This document shows, in pieces, positions 32,973-42,376 of a DNA stretch of 64,000 nt; the stretch's first letter is position 1; the number at the start of each line of letters is the position of its first letter. The notes below the pieces were generated by a model, which saw only the letters and a program-made list of their open reading frames with translations, ran no database searches and was not told where the DNA came from. Source of the DNA: an uncultured Eubacteriales bacterium (GTDB lineage Bacteria > Bacillota > Clostridia > Oscillospirales > Oscillospiraceae); NCBI GenBank assembly GCA_900319275.1, contig ONNS01000007.1:24753-88752 (forward strand). Reading direction: 5' to 3'. Made by a program: the position numbers and the translations under genes.

Positions 32973-33050
32973 ATATAGCCTCGGGGCGCAACGGACGGTA
33001 ATCCGTTCGAGTACCGATGATCCCATTTTTTAATGAAGGAGGGAAGTAAC

Positions 33051-33521
33051 GTGCCCAGAAGAGGTAATGTTCCCAAAAGAGAAATCTTGCCGGATCCTGT
33101 TTACAACTCCGTTCTTGTCACCAAGCTTGTCAACGGTGTTATGCTCGACGGCAAGAAGGGTGTTGCTCAGAAGGTCGTTTACGATGCTTTCGATATCGTG
33201 AAAGAGAAGACCGGCAAGGAACCCCTTGATGCGTTCAACGAAGCCATGAACAACATCATGCCCGCCCTGGAGGTCAAGGCCCGCCGTGTCGGCGGCGCGA
33301 CCTATCAGGTCCCCATTGAAGTTCGTCCCGCCCGCCGCCAGACGCTGGCCCTGCGCTGGCTGGTCGATTATTCCCGTAAGCGCAGCGAGAAGACCATGAA
33401 AGAGCGTCTCGCTGGAGAAATCATGGATGCCTGCAATAACCTCGGCAACGCCGTCAAAAAGCGCGAGGATATGCACAAGAATGCCGAGGCCAACAAGGCT
33501 TTCGCGCATTTCCGCTGGTAA
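33051..33521 (+). CDS. rpsG: 30S ribosomal protein S7
   Basis: 156-aa small-subunit head protein that nucleates assembly on 16S rRNA and is the usual translational repressor of str operons. The start is a GTG at 33051 (read as [11 protein letters not shown]); GGAGGG lies 7 bases upstream, and the result has the normal 156-aa length. An in-frame ATG at 33033 overlaps this ribosome site and is rejected. Conserved motifs [12 protein letters not shown] and [19 protein letters not shown] are present. Confidence 0.97.
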   Translation: MPRRGNVPKREILPDPVYNSVLVTKLVNGVMLDGKKGVAQKVVYDAFDIVKEKTGKEPLDAFNEAMNNIMPALEVKARRVGGATYQVPIEVRPARRQTLALRWLVDYSRKRSEKTMKERLAGEIMDACNNLGNAVKKREDMHKNAEANKAFAHFRW

Positions 33522-33542
33522 TCATCCCATCAGGAGAGACAA

Positions 33543-35621
33543 ATGCCCAGAAAAGTATCGCTTGAAAGAACCAGAAACATTGGTATCATGGCTCACATCG
33601 ACGCCGGAAAGACCACCACGACAGAACGTATCCTGTTCTACACGGGTGTCAATTACAAGATCGGTGAGACCCATGAGGGTACGGCGACCATGGACTGGAT
33701 GGAGCAGGAGCAGGAGCGTGGCATTACGATCACCTCGGCTGCAACCACCTGCTATTGGCGCGATCATCGCATCAATATCATCGACACCCCGGGTCACGTG
33801 GACTTCACGGTCGAGGTCGAGCGCTCGCTGCGAGTGCTGGACGGCAGTGTGACGGTCCTGTGTGCCAAGGGCGGCGTCGAGCCCCAGTCGGAAACCGTGT
33901 GGAGACAGGCTGACCACTTCCACGTGCCCAGAATGATCTACGTCAACAAGATGGATATCATGGGTGCGGACTTCTATCATGTGCTGGATATGGTTCGTGA
34001 CAGACTCAAGTGCAACGCAGTTCCCATCCAATTGCCCATCGGCTCTGAGGATACCTTCCGGGGTATTGTCGACCTGGTGGAAATGAACGCCCGCATCTTC
34101 TACGACGATCTTGGCAAGGATATGCGCACCGAGGAGATCCCCGGGGATATGCGCGATCTGGCCGAGGAGTACCGCGAAAAGCTGATGGATGCCGTCTCCG
34201 ATTTCGATGACGAGATCATGGAGATGTATCTCGAAGGCGAAGAGGTGCCCGTCGAGAAGATCAAGGCAGCCATTCGCAAAGCCACAGTCGAGGTCAAAAT
34301 GGTCCCGGTCACCTGTGGCACATCCTATAAAAACAAAGGCGTACAGAAGCTGCTGGATGCCATCGTGGATTATATGCCCTCTCCGCTGGACATTCCGCCC
34401 GCGGAAGGCACCGATCCCAAGACGGACGAGCCTGTGACGCGTCCGGCGGACGACAACGCGCCGTTCTCGGCCTTGGCCTTCAAGATCATGACCGACCCCT
34501 ATGTGGGACGCTTGAGCTTCTTCCGTGTCTATTCCGGCTCGCTCGAGACCGGCAAGACCGTGCTCAACTCCACCAAGGGACAGCGCGAGCGCATCGGCCG
34601 CATCCTGCAGATGCACGCCAACCACAGAGAGGACCTGACGATGGTGTACTCCGGCGATATCGCCGCGGCCGTCGGCCTGAAGAACACCACCACCGGCGAT
34701 ACTCTGTGCGACGACAAAAACCCCATTGTCCTTGAATCCATGGAATTCCCCGAACCGGTTATCCGCGTGGCCATCGAACCGAAGACCCGCGCCGGTCAGG
34801 AGAAGATGACTGTGGCTCTGGCCAAGCTGGCGGAGGAGGACCCGACCTTCAAGACCTATACGGACGAGGAGACGGGTCAGACCATCATCGCCGGCATGGG
34901 CGAGCTGCATCTGGAGATCATCGTGGACCGCCTGCTGCGCGAGTTCAAGGTCGAGGCCAACGTCGGCAAGCCGCAGGTTTCCTATAAGGAGACCATCCGG
35001 AAGGCCGCCACGGTCGACACCCGCTACGCGCGCCAGACCGGCGGCAAGGGTCAGTTTGCCCACGTGAAGCTGACGATCGAACCCAACGAACCCGGCAAGG
35101 GCTACGAGTTCATCAACAAGATCACGGGCGGCGCGATCCCGAAGGAATTCATCCCCTGTGTCGATCAGGGTATCCAGGGAGCCATGCAGTCCGGCGTTCT
35201 GGCCGGCTACGAGGTCGTCGACGTCAAGGTGACGCTGATCGACGGCTCCTTCCACGAGGTCGACTCTTCGGAGATGGCGTTCAAGATCTGCGGCAGCATG
35301 GCCTTCAAGGAAGCCTGCCAGAAGGCCGAACCCGTTCTGCTTGAACCGATCATGAAGGTCGTTGTCACCGCGCCCGAAGAATATATGGGCGACGTGATGG
35401 GCGATATCAACGCCCGCCGCGGCCAGATCAACGGCAGCAACGTCCACAACGGCAGCGCCGTGATCGAGTGCAGCGTCCCGCTGTCCACGATGTTCGGCTA
35501 CGCCACCGATCTGCGCAGCAAAACGCAGGGCCGCGCCACCTATTCGATGGAGCCCAGCCACTTTGTTGAGCTGCCCAAATCTCTGCAGGAAGCCCTTGTG
35601 AAAACTCGCAACGGGCAATAA
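33543..35621 (+). CDS. fusA: Elongation factor G
   Basis: 692-aa translocase GTPase. P-loop [15 protein letters not shown] near residue 17, G3 motif [10 protein letters not shown]4 motif NKMD, then domains II to V with the C-terminal RRGQINGS segment. Ribosome site AGGAGAG. Third gene of the str operon. A large open frame of similar length on the opposite strand is a codon-usage shadow. Confidence 0.98.
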   Translation: MPRKVSLERTRNIGIMAHIDAGKTTTTERILFYTGVNYKIGETHEGTATMDWMEQEQERGITITSAATTCYWRDHRINIIDTPGHVDFTVEVERSLRVLDGSVTVLCAKGGVEPQSETVWRQADHFHVPRMIYVNKMDIMGADFYHVLDMVRDRLKCNAVPIQLPIGSEDTFRGIVDLVEMNARIFYDDLGKDMRTEEIPGDMRDLAEEYREKLMDAVSDFDDEIMEMYLEGEEVPVEKIKAAIRKATVEVKMVPVTCGTSYKNKGVQKLLDAIVDYMPSPLDIPPAEGTDPKTDEPVTRPADDNAPFSALAFKIMTDPYVGRLSFFRVYSGSLETGKTVLNSTKGQRERIGRILQMHANHREDLTMVYSGDIAAAVGLKNTTTGDTLCDDKNPIVLESMEFPEPVIRVAIEPKTRAGQEKMTVALAKLAEEDPTFKTYTDEETGQTIIAGMGELHLEIIVDRLLREFKVEANVGKPQVSYKETIRKAATVDTRYARQTGGKGQFAHVKLTIEPNEPGKGYEFINKITGGAIPKEFIPCVDQGIQGAMQSGVLAGYEVVDVKVTLIDGSFHEVDSSEMAFKICGSMAFKEACQKAEPVLLEPIMKVVVTAPEEYMGDVMGDINARRGQINGSNVHNGSAVIECSVPLSTMFGYATDLRSKTQGRATYSMEPSHFVELPKSLQEALVKTRNGQ

Positions 35622-35666
35622 GGATAAGAAGTAAACCATAGGAAATTTTATTAGGAGGAAATTCTA

Positions 35667-36869
35667 ATGGCTAAACAGAAGTACAACCGCAACAAGCCCC
35701 ACGTGAACATTGGCACCATTGGACACATTGACCACGGCAAGACCACCCTGACCGCCGCCATCACCAAGTACCTCGCCATGTTCGGTGAGGCCGAGTACAC
35801 CGACTACTCCTCCATCGACAAGGCTCCCGAGGAGCGCGAGCGCGGCATCACCATCAACACCGCTCACGTCGAGTACGAGACCGAGAAGCGTCACTACGCT
35901 CACGTCGACTGCCCGGGCCACGCCGACTATATCAAGAACATGATCACCGGCGCTGCTCAGATGGACGGCGCGATCCTCGTCATTGCCGCTTCCGACGGCC
36001 CCATGGCCCAGACCCGCGAGCACCTGCTGCTGGCCCGTCAGGTTAACGTGCCCTCCGTTCTGGTCTTCCTGAACAAGTGCGACCAAGTCGACGACCCCGA
36101 GCTGCTCGAGCTCGTCGAGATGGAAGTCCGCGAGCTGCTTGACTTCTACGGCTTCCCTGGCGACGACACCCCGATCATCCGCGGCTCCGCTCTGAACGCC
36201 CTGACCTGCGAGTCCAACGACCCCAACGCTCCCGAATATGCCTGCATCAAGGAGCTCATGGACGCTGTTGACGAGTGGATCCCCACTCCTCCGCGCGCCG
36301 ACGACAAGCCCTTCCTGATGCCCATCGAGGACGTCTTCACCATCTCCGGCCGCGGCACCGTCGTTACCGGCCGTGTCGAGCGCGGCGTTGTCAAGATCGG
36401 CGACAAGGTCGAGATCGTTGGCCTGTCCGATGAGAAGAAGCAGACTGTCGTTACCGGCACCGAGATGTTCCACAAGACCCTCGACTACGCTGCTGCCGGC
36501 GACAACGTGGGCTGCCTGCTCCGCGGCATCGACAAGAAGGACGTCGAGCGCGGCCAGGTTCTGTCCGCTCCCGGCTCCATCCACCCCTACACCAAGTTCA
36601 AGGGACAGGTTTACGTCCTGAGCAAGGAAGAGGGCGGCCGTCACACCCCGTTCTTCAACAACTATCGTCCCCAGTTCTATTTCCGTACCACCGACGTGAC
36701 CGGCGTCATCACTCTGCCCGAAGGCACTGAGATGTGCATGCCCGGCGACAACGTCGACATGGACGTCGAGCTGATCACCCCGATCGCCATCGAGAACGGC
36801 CTTCGCTTCGCTATCCGCGAGGGCGGCCGTACCGTCGGCTCCGGTGTTGTCATCGGCATCAACGAGTAA
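35667..36869 (+). CDS. tuf: Elongation factor Tu
   Basis: 400-aa aminoacyl-tRNA carrier GTPase. P-loop [15 protein letters not shown]3 DCPGHADY, G4 NKCDQVDD, domains II and III to the C-terminal [14 protein letters not shown]. Its codon choice differs visibly from neighbours, favouring C-ending preferred codons, as expected of a highly expressed gene. AGGAGG site. Last gene of the str operon, ended by the hairpin at 36889. Confidence 0.99.
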   Translation: MAKQKYNRNKPHVNIGTIGHIDHGKTTLTAAITKYLAMFGEAEYTDYSSIDKAPEERERGITINTAHVEYETEKRHYAHVDCPGHADYIKNMITGAAQMDGAILVIAASDGPMAQTREHLLLARQVNVPSVLVFLNKCDQVDDPELLELVEMEVRELLDFYGFPGDDTPIIRGSALNALTCESNDPNAPEYACIKELMDAVDEWIPTPPRADDKPFLMPIEDVFTISGRGTVVTGRVERGVVKIGDKVEIVGLSDEKKQTVVTGTEMFHKTLDYAAAGDNVGCLLRGIDKKDVERGQVLSAPGSIHPYTKFKGQVYVLSKEEGGRHTPFFNNYRPQFYFRTTDVTGVITLPEGTEMCMPGDNVDMDVELITPIAIENGLRFAIREGGRTVGSGVVIGINE

Positions 36870-36885
36870 TTTATACTAAAAAGAG

Positions 36886-36918
36886 AAGGCCGCTGCCTTG
36901 GCAGCGGCTTTCTTTTTT
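36886..36918 (+). terminator. str operon terminator
   Basis: GCCGCTGCC/GGCAGCGGC stem followed by TTTCTTTTTT. Confidence 0.9.
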
Positions 36919-37012
36919 GCCCGGAGCTGTGCGTGGCGGACAATTCCTGTTGCAATCAGTCGGAAAAGCGAGTACAATACAGCGGTAATACTGATTGGAG
37001 AGATAAATCATC

Positions 37013-37708
37013 ATGCACCTGTTCCGTGATTCGGATAATTCCACATCTATGCATATTTTGCGCCATGCGCTGATGGCGGCGCTGAGCCTGTTTGTCAACG
37101 GCTTCGGCATCTATCTGACGATCCGCGCAAATATCGGCGTCAGTCCCTGGGACGTACTGAACATCGGCGTATCGAAGACCTTCGGTATCCTGTACGGCAC
37201 GGCCTCGATCGCAATCTCGGTCCTCATTCTGGGCATCGACCTGATGTTGCGCGAGCCGATCGGGCTGGCCATGCTGATCGACGCGATCGTGGTCGGCAAA
37301 GCGGTCGATTTCTTCAACTGGCTCGACGCGGTACCTATGGCAGACACACTGCCAATGAGTATCGCCATGCAGGTGCTTGGGCTATTTATTATGGGTTACA
37401 CGCAGTATTTTTACATGGCCGCCGCGCTCGGCTGTGGGCCGCGTGATACGCTGCTGGTAGGGCTCAAGCGCCGTACAAGCCGTGTTCCGATTGGCGCTGT
37501 CAGCATCGCGCTGCTCTCTGTCGCCACGCTGACGGGCTGGCTGCTGGGCGGCCCTGTTGGTCTCGGTACGCTCGTTTGCGCCTTCTTATCCGGACCGATC
37601 ATGCAGCTGGCCTTCCGCACAGTCGACTTCGACGCCACCTGCATCCGCCACCAGAGTTTGCCGGAGAGCCTGCGCGTGCTGTTGCATACACGGAGAAAAA
37701 CCGCATAA
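37013..37708 (+). CDS. YczE/YitT-like membrane protein
   Basis: 231-aa membrane protein with about five hydrophobic segments. GIYLTIRANIGVSPWDVLNI and GCGPRDTLLVGLKRRT are hallmarks of the YczE-type subfamily, whose B. subtilis member affects surfactin synthesis by an unknown mechanism. The ATG at 37013 follows a GGAG site. Single gene between two terminators. Function unknown here. Confidence 0.8.
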   Translation: MHLFRDSDNSTSMHILRHALMAALSLFVNGFGIYLTIRANIGVSPWDVLNIGVSKTFGILYGTASIAISVLILGIDLMLREPIGLAMLIDAIVVGKAVDFFNWLDAVPMADTLPMSIAMQVLGLFIMGYTQYFYMAAALGCGPRDTLLVGLKRRTSRVPIGAVSIALLSVATLTGWLLGGPVGLGTLVCAFLSGPIMQLAFRTVDFDATCIRHQSLPESLRVLLHTRRKTA

Positions 37709-37736
37709 AAAAACACCGCCCGAAGGCGGTGTTTTT
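37709..37736 (+). terminator. Terminator of the YczE-like gene
   Basis: AAAAACACCGCC, loop CGAA, GGCGGTGTTTTT; symmetric and able to act on both strands. Confidence 0.9.
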
Positions 37737-37770
37737 ATAAAAGCGGCATAAATAGGAAAACGAAAGCTTA

Positions 37771-38084
37771 AATGAAGAAATGAAATAATGAAGTCACTCG
37801 CTGCGCTCGCTGATGAAGCGAAGTCGCCCTTTGCTTCGTTCCCTTGTTTCTTCATTTCTTCATTAGCGAAGCGACTTCATTCTTCATCAGCCCGCAGGGG
37901 CGACTTCATTGAAAAAACCTCGTCGGGATAAATGAAGAAATGAAAAAATGAAGTCACTCGCTTCGCTCGCTGATGAAGCGAAGTCGCCCTTTGCTTCGTT
38001 CCCTTGTTTCTTCATTTCTTCATTAGCGAGGCGTCTTCATTCTTCATCAGCCCGCAGGGGCGACTTCATTGAAAAAACCTCGTC
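37771..38084. repeat. Tandem duplication of a 160-bp palindromic repeat
   Basis: Two nearly identical units begin at 37771 and 37931. Each starts AATGAAGAAATGAAA, contains AATGAAGTC/GACTTCATT inverted repeats and CGCTTCGC-like hairpins, and ends GAAAAAACCTCGTC. The second unit runs into the complete tRNA terminator at 38072; the first has only its 5' arm, so the unit was copied together with half of the terminator. Confidence 0.8.
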
Positions 38085-38101
38085 TTTCGACGAGGTTTTT
38101 T
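38072..38101 (-). terminator. tRNA operon terminator
   Basis: AAAAAACCTCGTC/GACGAGGTTTTTT, immediately after the tRNA-Tyr gene on the minus strand. Confidence 0.9.
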
Positions 38102-38102
38102 C

Positions 38103-38187
38103 TGGTGGGGGAAGGTGGATTCGAACCACCGAAGGCATCGCCAGCAGATTTACAGTCTGTCCCCTTTGGCCACTCGGGAATTCCCCC
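38103..38187 (-). tRNA. tRNA-Tyr (anticodon GTA)
   Basis: 85-nt class II tRNA with a long variable arm. Acceptor GGGGGAA pairs with TTCCCCC before A and the encoded CCA. The anticodon loop contains GTA in CTGTAAA, and the T-arm is GGTTCGAATCC. Second gene of a Thr-Tyr operon. Confidence 0.95.
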
Positions 38188-38216
38188 ATATTCACTTACC
38201 GAAGCAAACCGGACGC

Positions 38217-38292
38217 TGGAGCTGGTAGACGGACTCGAACCCCCGACCTGCTGATTACAAATCAGCTGCTCTACCAACTGAGCTATACCAGC
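38217..38292 (-). tRNA. tRNA-Thr (anticodon TGT)
   Basis: 76-nt tRNA with encoded CCA. Acceptor GCTGGTA/TACCAGC, D-arm AGCTCAGTTGGTAGAGC, anticodon stem GCTGA/TCAGC with loop TTTGTAA (anticodon TGT), T-arm GGGGGTTCGAGTCC. First gene of the operon. Confidence 0.95.
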
Positions 38293-38309
38293 ACGCAACC
38301 GGCTTGCAT

Positions 38310-38338
38310 ATAATAGCAAATCCGGCTCGAAATGTCAA
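38310..38338 (-). promoter_or_regulatory. tRNA operon promoter
   Basis: On the minus strand TTGACA, 17-bp spacer, TATTAT, about 18 bases before tRNA-Thr. Confidence 0.8.
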
Positions 38339-38438
38339 CACTTATTTTCACATTTTTTTCGTTTCGGACGGATTTCCGAACAGAGAATTGCTGCATAAGC
38401 CCCGCATATAATTATTTTCCGAAAAGCGAGCGCGGGAT

Positions 38439-38467
38439 TTGCTTTTCCGGGCAAACTATGATAAAAT
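38439..38467 (+). promoter_or_regulatory. Possible promoter of the structured region and lysozyme gene
   Basis: TTGCTT, 17-bp spacer, TAAAAT. A start near 38474 would make the hairpin array at 38485-38827 a transcribed leader or an independent RNA. Confidence 0.5.
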
Positions 38468-38484
38468 GCCGCAGGTAGGACTAT

Positions 38485-38827
38485 GTTTAGCCCTTTCCTG
38501 TGAAAGCTGCGCTTCCACAGGTATAACTAAATCCCCGCGCGCATGAAATGCGCGCATGCGAAACGCTGTTTCGCATGAAAAACACAGAATACTCTGTGTT
38601 TTTGGGGATACCGTTGCAACGTCGTCTCCAACTGGCGCACGTTGTGCGTCAGTTGCGGGCTTTCGCCCGCTTACGTCCGCCGCTGGCGGACGTGGAGACA
38701 AAGTTATTATTTGATGCAAACGCGCCATTCTCGCCCCTTGCGGGGCAACCGAATGGCATGCGTAAAAATCCCCATGCGCCAGACGCTTTCGTTTGTTGTG
38801 GTGCAAATGAAATGCGCATGGGAATTT
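38485..38827 (+). ncRNA. Candidate structured RNA with two four-way junctions
   Basis: Non-coding stretch between a promoter and the GH25 gene. Hairpin 1: TTTAG/CTAAA enclosing CCTGTG/CACAGG. Junction A (38531-38609): closing stem ATCCCC/GGGGAT around three hairpins, GCGCGCAT/ATGCGCGC (loop GAA), ATGCGAAAC/GTTTCGCAT (loop GCT) and AAAAACACAGA/TCTGTGTTTTT (loop ATAC). Junction B (38624-38699): GTCTCC/GGAGAC around ACTGGCGCAC/GTGCGTCAGT, GCGGGC/GCCCGC and ACGTCCGCC/GGCGGACGT. Region C: ACGC-GCCATTC/GAATGGC-GCGT, then CCCATGCGC/GCGCATGGG enclosing CAGACG/CGTTTG. Almost every base is paired. No known RNA family is recognised; it may instead be a mobile hairpin element. Confidence 0.55.
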
Positions 38828-38851
38828 ATTATGTATTTACAGGAGAAGCGC

Positions 38852-39715
38852 ATGAAGAGAGCTTCAAAAGCCCGCAATGGTTTTATCCTCGCCGTGATCG
38901 TGGCCTTGCTCGGCGCGATGGTTGTACTCAGCGCCATGGTGCGCCCGCGGCTGACGGATCCGCATGCGGGTCAGGTATATGTATATGACGGCTACGACTG
39001 GGTATGGATGACGCCGATGGAGGGCGTGCCGGTCAATGCCATGGCGGAGGAGGATTTCGACTGGAGCGCGGCGGTGCCCAGTTATCTCCGCGACGGCTAT
39101 GATGTGCTGTGCGGCGTGGACGTTTCCGAGCACCAGGCGGAGATCGACTGGCAGCGCGTGGCCGCCGCAGGCGTCGATTTTGCCTATATCCGCGTCGGCC
39201 GCCGCGGCTACAGCGAGGGCGGCCTGTTTGAGGACGCCTATTTCCGCCGCAATATCGAGGGGGCGAAGGCCGCCGGACTGAAGGTGGGCGTCTATTTCTT
39301 CTCCCAGGCTGTCACAACGGCCGAAGCGATCGAGGAGGCCAATATGGTGCTGCGCCTCGTGCAGCCCTATGCGCAGGACCTGCCGATCATGTTCGACTGG
39401 GAAAAGATCTACAACGACCTGACGGCCCGCACGACCGGACTGGACACCAAGACGCTGTCCGACTGTGCCGTGGCCTTCTGCGAGACCGTGAAGTCCGCCG
39501 GCTACCGCGCCGGGATCTACTTCAACCGCAACACCGGCTATTACGGCTTTGACCTGACGCGCATGGGGGACTATACCTATTGGTTTGCCCTGCCGGAGAG
39601 CAAGTTCCCGAATTTCTATTACCGCGTCGATCTCTGGCAGTACAGCTTCAGCGCGACAGTTCCCGGTATCAATACCCCGACGGATATGAATCTGATGTTT
39701 GTGCCAAAGGCATGA
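38852..39715 (+). CDS. GH25 lysozyme, membrane-anchored
   Basis: 287-aa peptidoglycan hydrolase. N-terminal single transmembrane anchor at about residues 10-31, then a short extracytoplasmic linker and a GH25 muramidase domain: GVDVSEHQAEIDW with the catalytic Asp, FAYIRVGRRGYSEGG, and IMFDWEKIYND with the second acidic pair. LWQYSFSATVPGI is typical of the C-terminal strand. The ATG at 38852 has AGGAG six bases upstream; in-frame starts further up lie inside the structured region. A role in cell-wall remodelling or spore release is plausible. Confidence 0.9.
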   Translation: MKRASKARNGFILAVIVALLGAMVVLSAMVRPRLTDPHAGQVYVYDGYDWVWMTPMEGVPVNAMAEEDFDWSAAVPSYLRDGYDVLCGVDVSEHQAEIDWQRVAAAGVDFAYIRVGRRGYSEGGLFEDAYFRRNIEGAKAAGLKVGVYFFSQAVTTAEAIEEANMVLRLVQPYAQDLPIMFDWEKIYNDLTARTTGLDTKTLSDCAVAFCETVKSAGYRAGIYFNRNTGYYGFDLTRMGDYTYWFALPESKFPNFYYRVDLWQYSFSATVPGINTPTDMNLMFVPKA

Positions 39716-39737
39716 TCTGATAAGAAGAGAGACTTCA

Positions 39738-40298
39738 ATGCATCCCATCAAACACTTCAAAACCATCACTGAGCATCGGCACCTGGTGTGCCGCTACTGC
39801 ATGCGCCTCGGCCTCTGGCGGCAGGGGCTGACGCACGATCTAAGCAAATATTCACCCATCGAGTTCTGGCGCGGTGCGCACTACTACCAGGGCACGCGCA
39901 GCCCGAACGACGCCGAGCGGCGCGAGACCGGCGTTTCGCTGGCCTGGCTGCACCACAAGGGCCGCAACCGCCACCATCTGGAATACTGGGTGGACTATGT
40001 CATCGAGCCGGACGGCCAGGTGGTCTTCGGCCCAAATCCGATGCCGCTGCGCTATGTGGCCGAGATGTTCTGCGACCGCATCGCCGCCAGTCGGGTCTAT
40101 CTCAAGGACAAATACACCGACGCCTCCCCCTATGAGTATTTTTCCCGGTCGAAAACCCGTATTCCGATCCATCCGCAGACTGCCGAGGAGCTCGAGCGGA
40201 TGCTGCGTATCCTGAAGGACGAAGGGGAGGAGCGCGCCTTTGCCTATGTACGCCGCCGTCTGAGCGAAAATCGCGGCAAATCATCGAATCGGTATTGA
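39738..40298 (+). CDS. DUF5662 family protein
   Basis: 186-aa soluble protein of the DUF5662 family, common in Firmicutes and phages and of unknown function. Histidine-rich motifs stand out: MHPIKHFKTITEHRHLV, GLTHDLSKYSPIEFW, LAWLHHKGRNRHHLEYW. The conserved His/Asp residues suggest a metal-dependent helical (HD-like) enzyme, but this is inference. The start has a weak AGAAGAGAG site. It follows the lysozyme gene by 22 bases and may share its transcript. Confidence 0.8.
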   Translation: MHPIKHFKTITEHRHLVCRYCMRLGLWRQGLTHDLSKYSPIEFWRGAHYYQGTRSPNDAERRETGVSLAWLHHKGRNRHHLEYWVDYVIEPDGQVVFGPNPMPLRYVAEMFCDRIAASRVYLKDKYTDASPYEYFSRSKTRIPIHPQTAEELERMLRILKDEGEERAFAYVRRRLSENRGKSSNRY

Positions 40299-40323
40299 TT
40301 TCAGTATTACAAGCATCTATAAT
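40295..40323 (+). promoter_or_regulatory. Amylosucrase promoter
   Basis: TTGATT, 17-bp spacer, TATAAT, at the very end of the preceding gene and about 49 bases before the amylosucrase ATG. Confidence 0.7.
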
Positions 40324-40371
40324 ATATACAGTGTTCTTGCACAAAAAACGGAACGGCTGGAGGAATTCAAT

Positions 40372-42234
40372 ATGGATAAATCGACATGGTCCCCCGAATT
40401 TTCTCAGCGCTTTGCCGACCGCGAGGACGAGCTGAAATGGCTGTACATGGAGCTCTATGACGACGCGTCGGCCTATTCCCGTTTCAAAGAGATGCTGTAT
40501 CAGTGCTACTGCCGGCGCAGCGAGGCGCTGCGCGCCATGGATGCCGAGCGCGAGGCACGGCCCGACTGGTATAAAGACCGCCATATGCTTGGCATGCAGA
40601 TGTATGTCAACGCCTTTGCCGGGAATCTGCAGGGTGTGCGCAAAAAGCTCGGCTATATCGAGGAGTGCGGCGTCAATTATCTCCACCTGATGCCCCTGCT
40701 TGAAAGCCCCGCCGGCCGCAGCGACGGCGGCTATGCCGTGGCAGATTTCCGCAAGGTGCAGCCGGAGCTTGGCACCATGGAGGATCTCGCGGCCCTGACG
40801 GCCGACTGCCACAAGCGCGGCATTGCCGTGTGTCTCGACTTCGTGATGAACCACACGAGCGAGGATCACGCCTGGGCCAAAGCTGCCCGCGCCGGCGACA
40901 GCGAAGCACAGAGCCGTTATTTCTTCTTTGACAACTGGGAAGTCCCCAACGAGTATGAGCGCACCTGCCCGCAGGTGTTCCCGACCACGGCCCCCGGCAA
41001 CTTCACCTGGTGCGAGGAGGCCAAAAAGGTTGTCATGACGACCTTCTACCCCTATCAGTGGGATCTGAATTACCGGAATCCCGCCGTGTTCAACGACATG
41101 TGCGAGAATATGCTCTTCCTCTGCAATCAGGGCATCGACGTCATTCGTCTCGACGCGGTGCCGTACATCTGGAAGGAGCTTGGCACCACCTGCCGCAACC
41201 TTCCCCAGGTACACAGCCTGGTGCGCATGATGCGTCTGGCCGGCGAGATCGTCTGCCCCGGCATGCTGATGCTGGGCGAGGTCGTGATGGAGCCGTCCAA
41301 GGTCGCGCCCTACTTCGGCACGGTGGAAAAGCCCGAGTGCCAGATGCTCTACAACGTGACGACCATGGCCAGTATCTGGCACACGGTCGCTACAAAGGAC
41401 GTGCGGCTGCTGCAGCACCAGCTCGACCAGGTATTCGCTCTGCCGCACGAGTACGGCTTTTTAAACTACCTGCGCTGCCATGACGATATCGGCTGGGGGC
41501 TGGATTATGCCTTCCTGCGGCAGTTCGGTTTTGAAGAGGTTTCCCACAAGAAATTCTTAAACGACTATTTCACCGGCAAGTGGCCCGGCAGCCCGAGCCG
41601 CGGCGAGCTATACAACGACGATCCGCGTCTGGGCGACGCCAGACTGTGCGGTACGACGGCTTCGCTCTGCGGCATCGAGACGGCCCGCAGCGAGGATGAC
41701 GGCGTAAAGCTCAGCTGGGCGATGAACCTGCATCTGACGCTGCACGCCTTTGTGCTGACGCTCAGCGGTCTGCCGATCCTCTACTCGGGCGATGAGATCG
41801 CGCAGCAGAACGACAACGGCTATCATAACGACCCCTTGAAGGCCGACGACAGCCGTTATCTGCACCGCGGAAATCTCGACTGGTCGGCTGTTGCCAAACG
41901 CGGCACGCCCGGCACGGTCGAGCAGCAGATTTTCCAGGAGCTGCGGCGACTCGAGGGGCTGCGCGCCGACCACCGCGTCTTTGACAACGACGCCGATACC
42001 TGGCTGCTGGATACCGCTGACATCGGGGTGCTCGGCATCGGGCGCTATTGCCGGGGCGAAAAGCTGCTGGCGCTGTTCAATTTCTCCGACGGCGATCGCT
42101 GGATCGATATGAGCCGTGAGCTCGGCGAGTACAGCGACCTCGTGACCGGCGAGGCACAGGATAAGCAGAGTATTCTGCTGCCGTCCGGCTGCTTTGCCTG
42201 GCTGCTGTGCGACTTTGATAAAGGTGAGATCTGA
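40372..42234 (+). CDS. Amylosucrase (GH13 subfamily 4)
   Basis: 620-aa glucansucrase-type enzyme that transfers glucose from sucrose to an alpha-1,4-glucan and releases fructose. A helical N-terminal domain (about 1-80) is followed by the GH13 barrel: DFVMNHTSEDH, the nucleophile in VIRLDAVPYIWKELGTTC, acid/base Glu in MLMLGEVVMEP and the third acid in LRCHDDIGWGL. The phrases APGNFTW and YQWDLNYRNPAVFN are strongly characteristic of amylosucrase rather than sucrose phosphorylase or trehalose synthase. No signal peptide, so it acts in the cytosol. The adjacent fructokinase supports the assignment. Confidence 0.9.
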   Translation: MDKSTWSPEFSQRFADREDELKWLYMELYDDASAYSRFKEMLYQCYCRRSEALRAMDAEREARPDWYKDRHMLGMQMYVNAFAGNLQGVRKKLGYIEECGVNYLHLMPLLESPAGRSDGGYAVADFRKVQPELGTMEDLAALTADCHKRGIAVCLDFVMNHTSEDHAWAKAARAGDSEAQSRYFFFDNWEVPNEYERTCPQVFPTTAPGNFTWCEEAKKVVMTTFYPYQWDLNYRNPAVFNDMCENMLFLCNQGIDVIRLDAVPYIWKELGTTCRNLPQVHSLVRMMRLAGEIVCPGMLMLGEVVMEPSKVAPYFGTVEKPECQMLYNVTTMASIWHTVATKDVRLLQHQLDQVFALPHEYGFLNYLRCHDDIGWGLDYAFLRQFGFEEVSHKKFLNDYFTGKWPGSPSRGELYNDDPRLGDARLCGTTASLCGIETARSEDDGVKLSWAMNLHLTLHAFVLTLSGLPILYSGDEIAQQNDNGYHNDPLKADDSRYLHRGNLDWSAVAKRGTPGTVEQQIFQELRRLEGLRADHRVFDNDADTWLLDTADIGVLGIGRYCRGEKLLALFNFSDGDRWIDMSRELGEYSDLVTGEAQDKQSILLPSGCFAWLLCDFDKGEI

Positions 42235-42376
42235 AAAAACTATATGAGTATCGGGCTAAGCCGGAAAAGCCTTCCCCTCAAGGGGAAGCCATATTTCGCA
42301 TATCCGAGATTGCTGTATTGAACCGATACGCACAATTTATTATGAATACATACGAATAATATAAGGGGACAGAAAC

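Noticed and set aside
33522-35639. Long open frame on the minus strand opposite fusA (about 705 codons), and similar ones opposite tuf, serA, mgtE, der and metK
   Set aside because: They mirror highly conserved genes, have low-complexity Val/Gly/His/Asp-rich translations, no ribosome sites, and arise from the GC-rich third codon position of the true genes.
37771-38090. Possible CRISPR array
   Set aside because: There are only two 160-bp units without short repeats and unique spacers, and no cas genes in the window.
38047-38319. Small minus-strand open frame across the tRNA genes
   Set aside because: Its translation is the familiar tRNA-derived artefact; the region encodes tRNA-Thr and tRNA-Tyr.
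39738-40298. Catalase, a name sometimes attached to this family
   Set aside because: No heme-binding or catalase motif is visible; the DUF5662 pattern explains the sequence.
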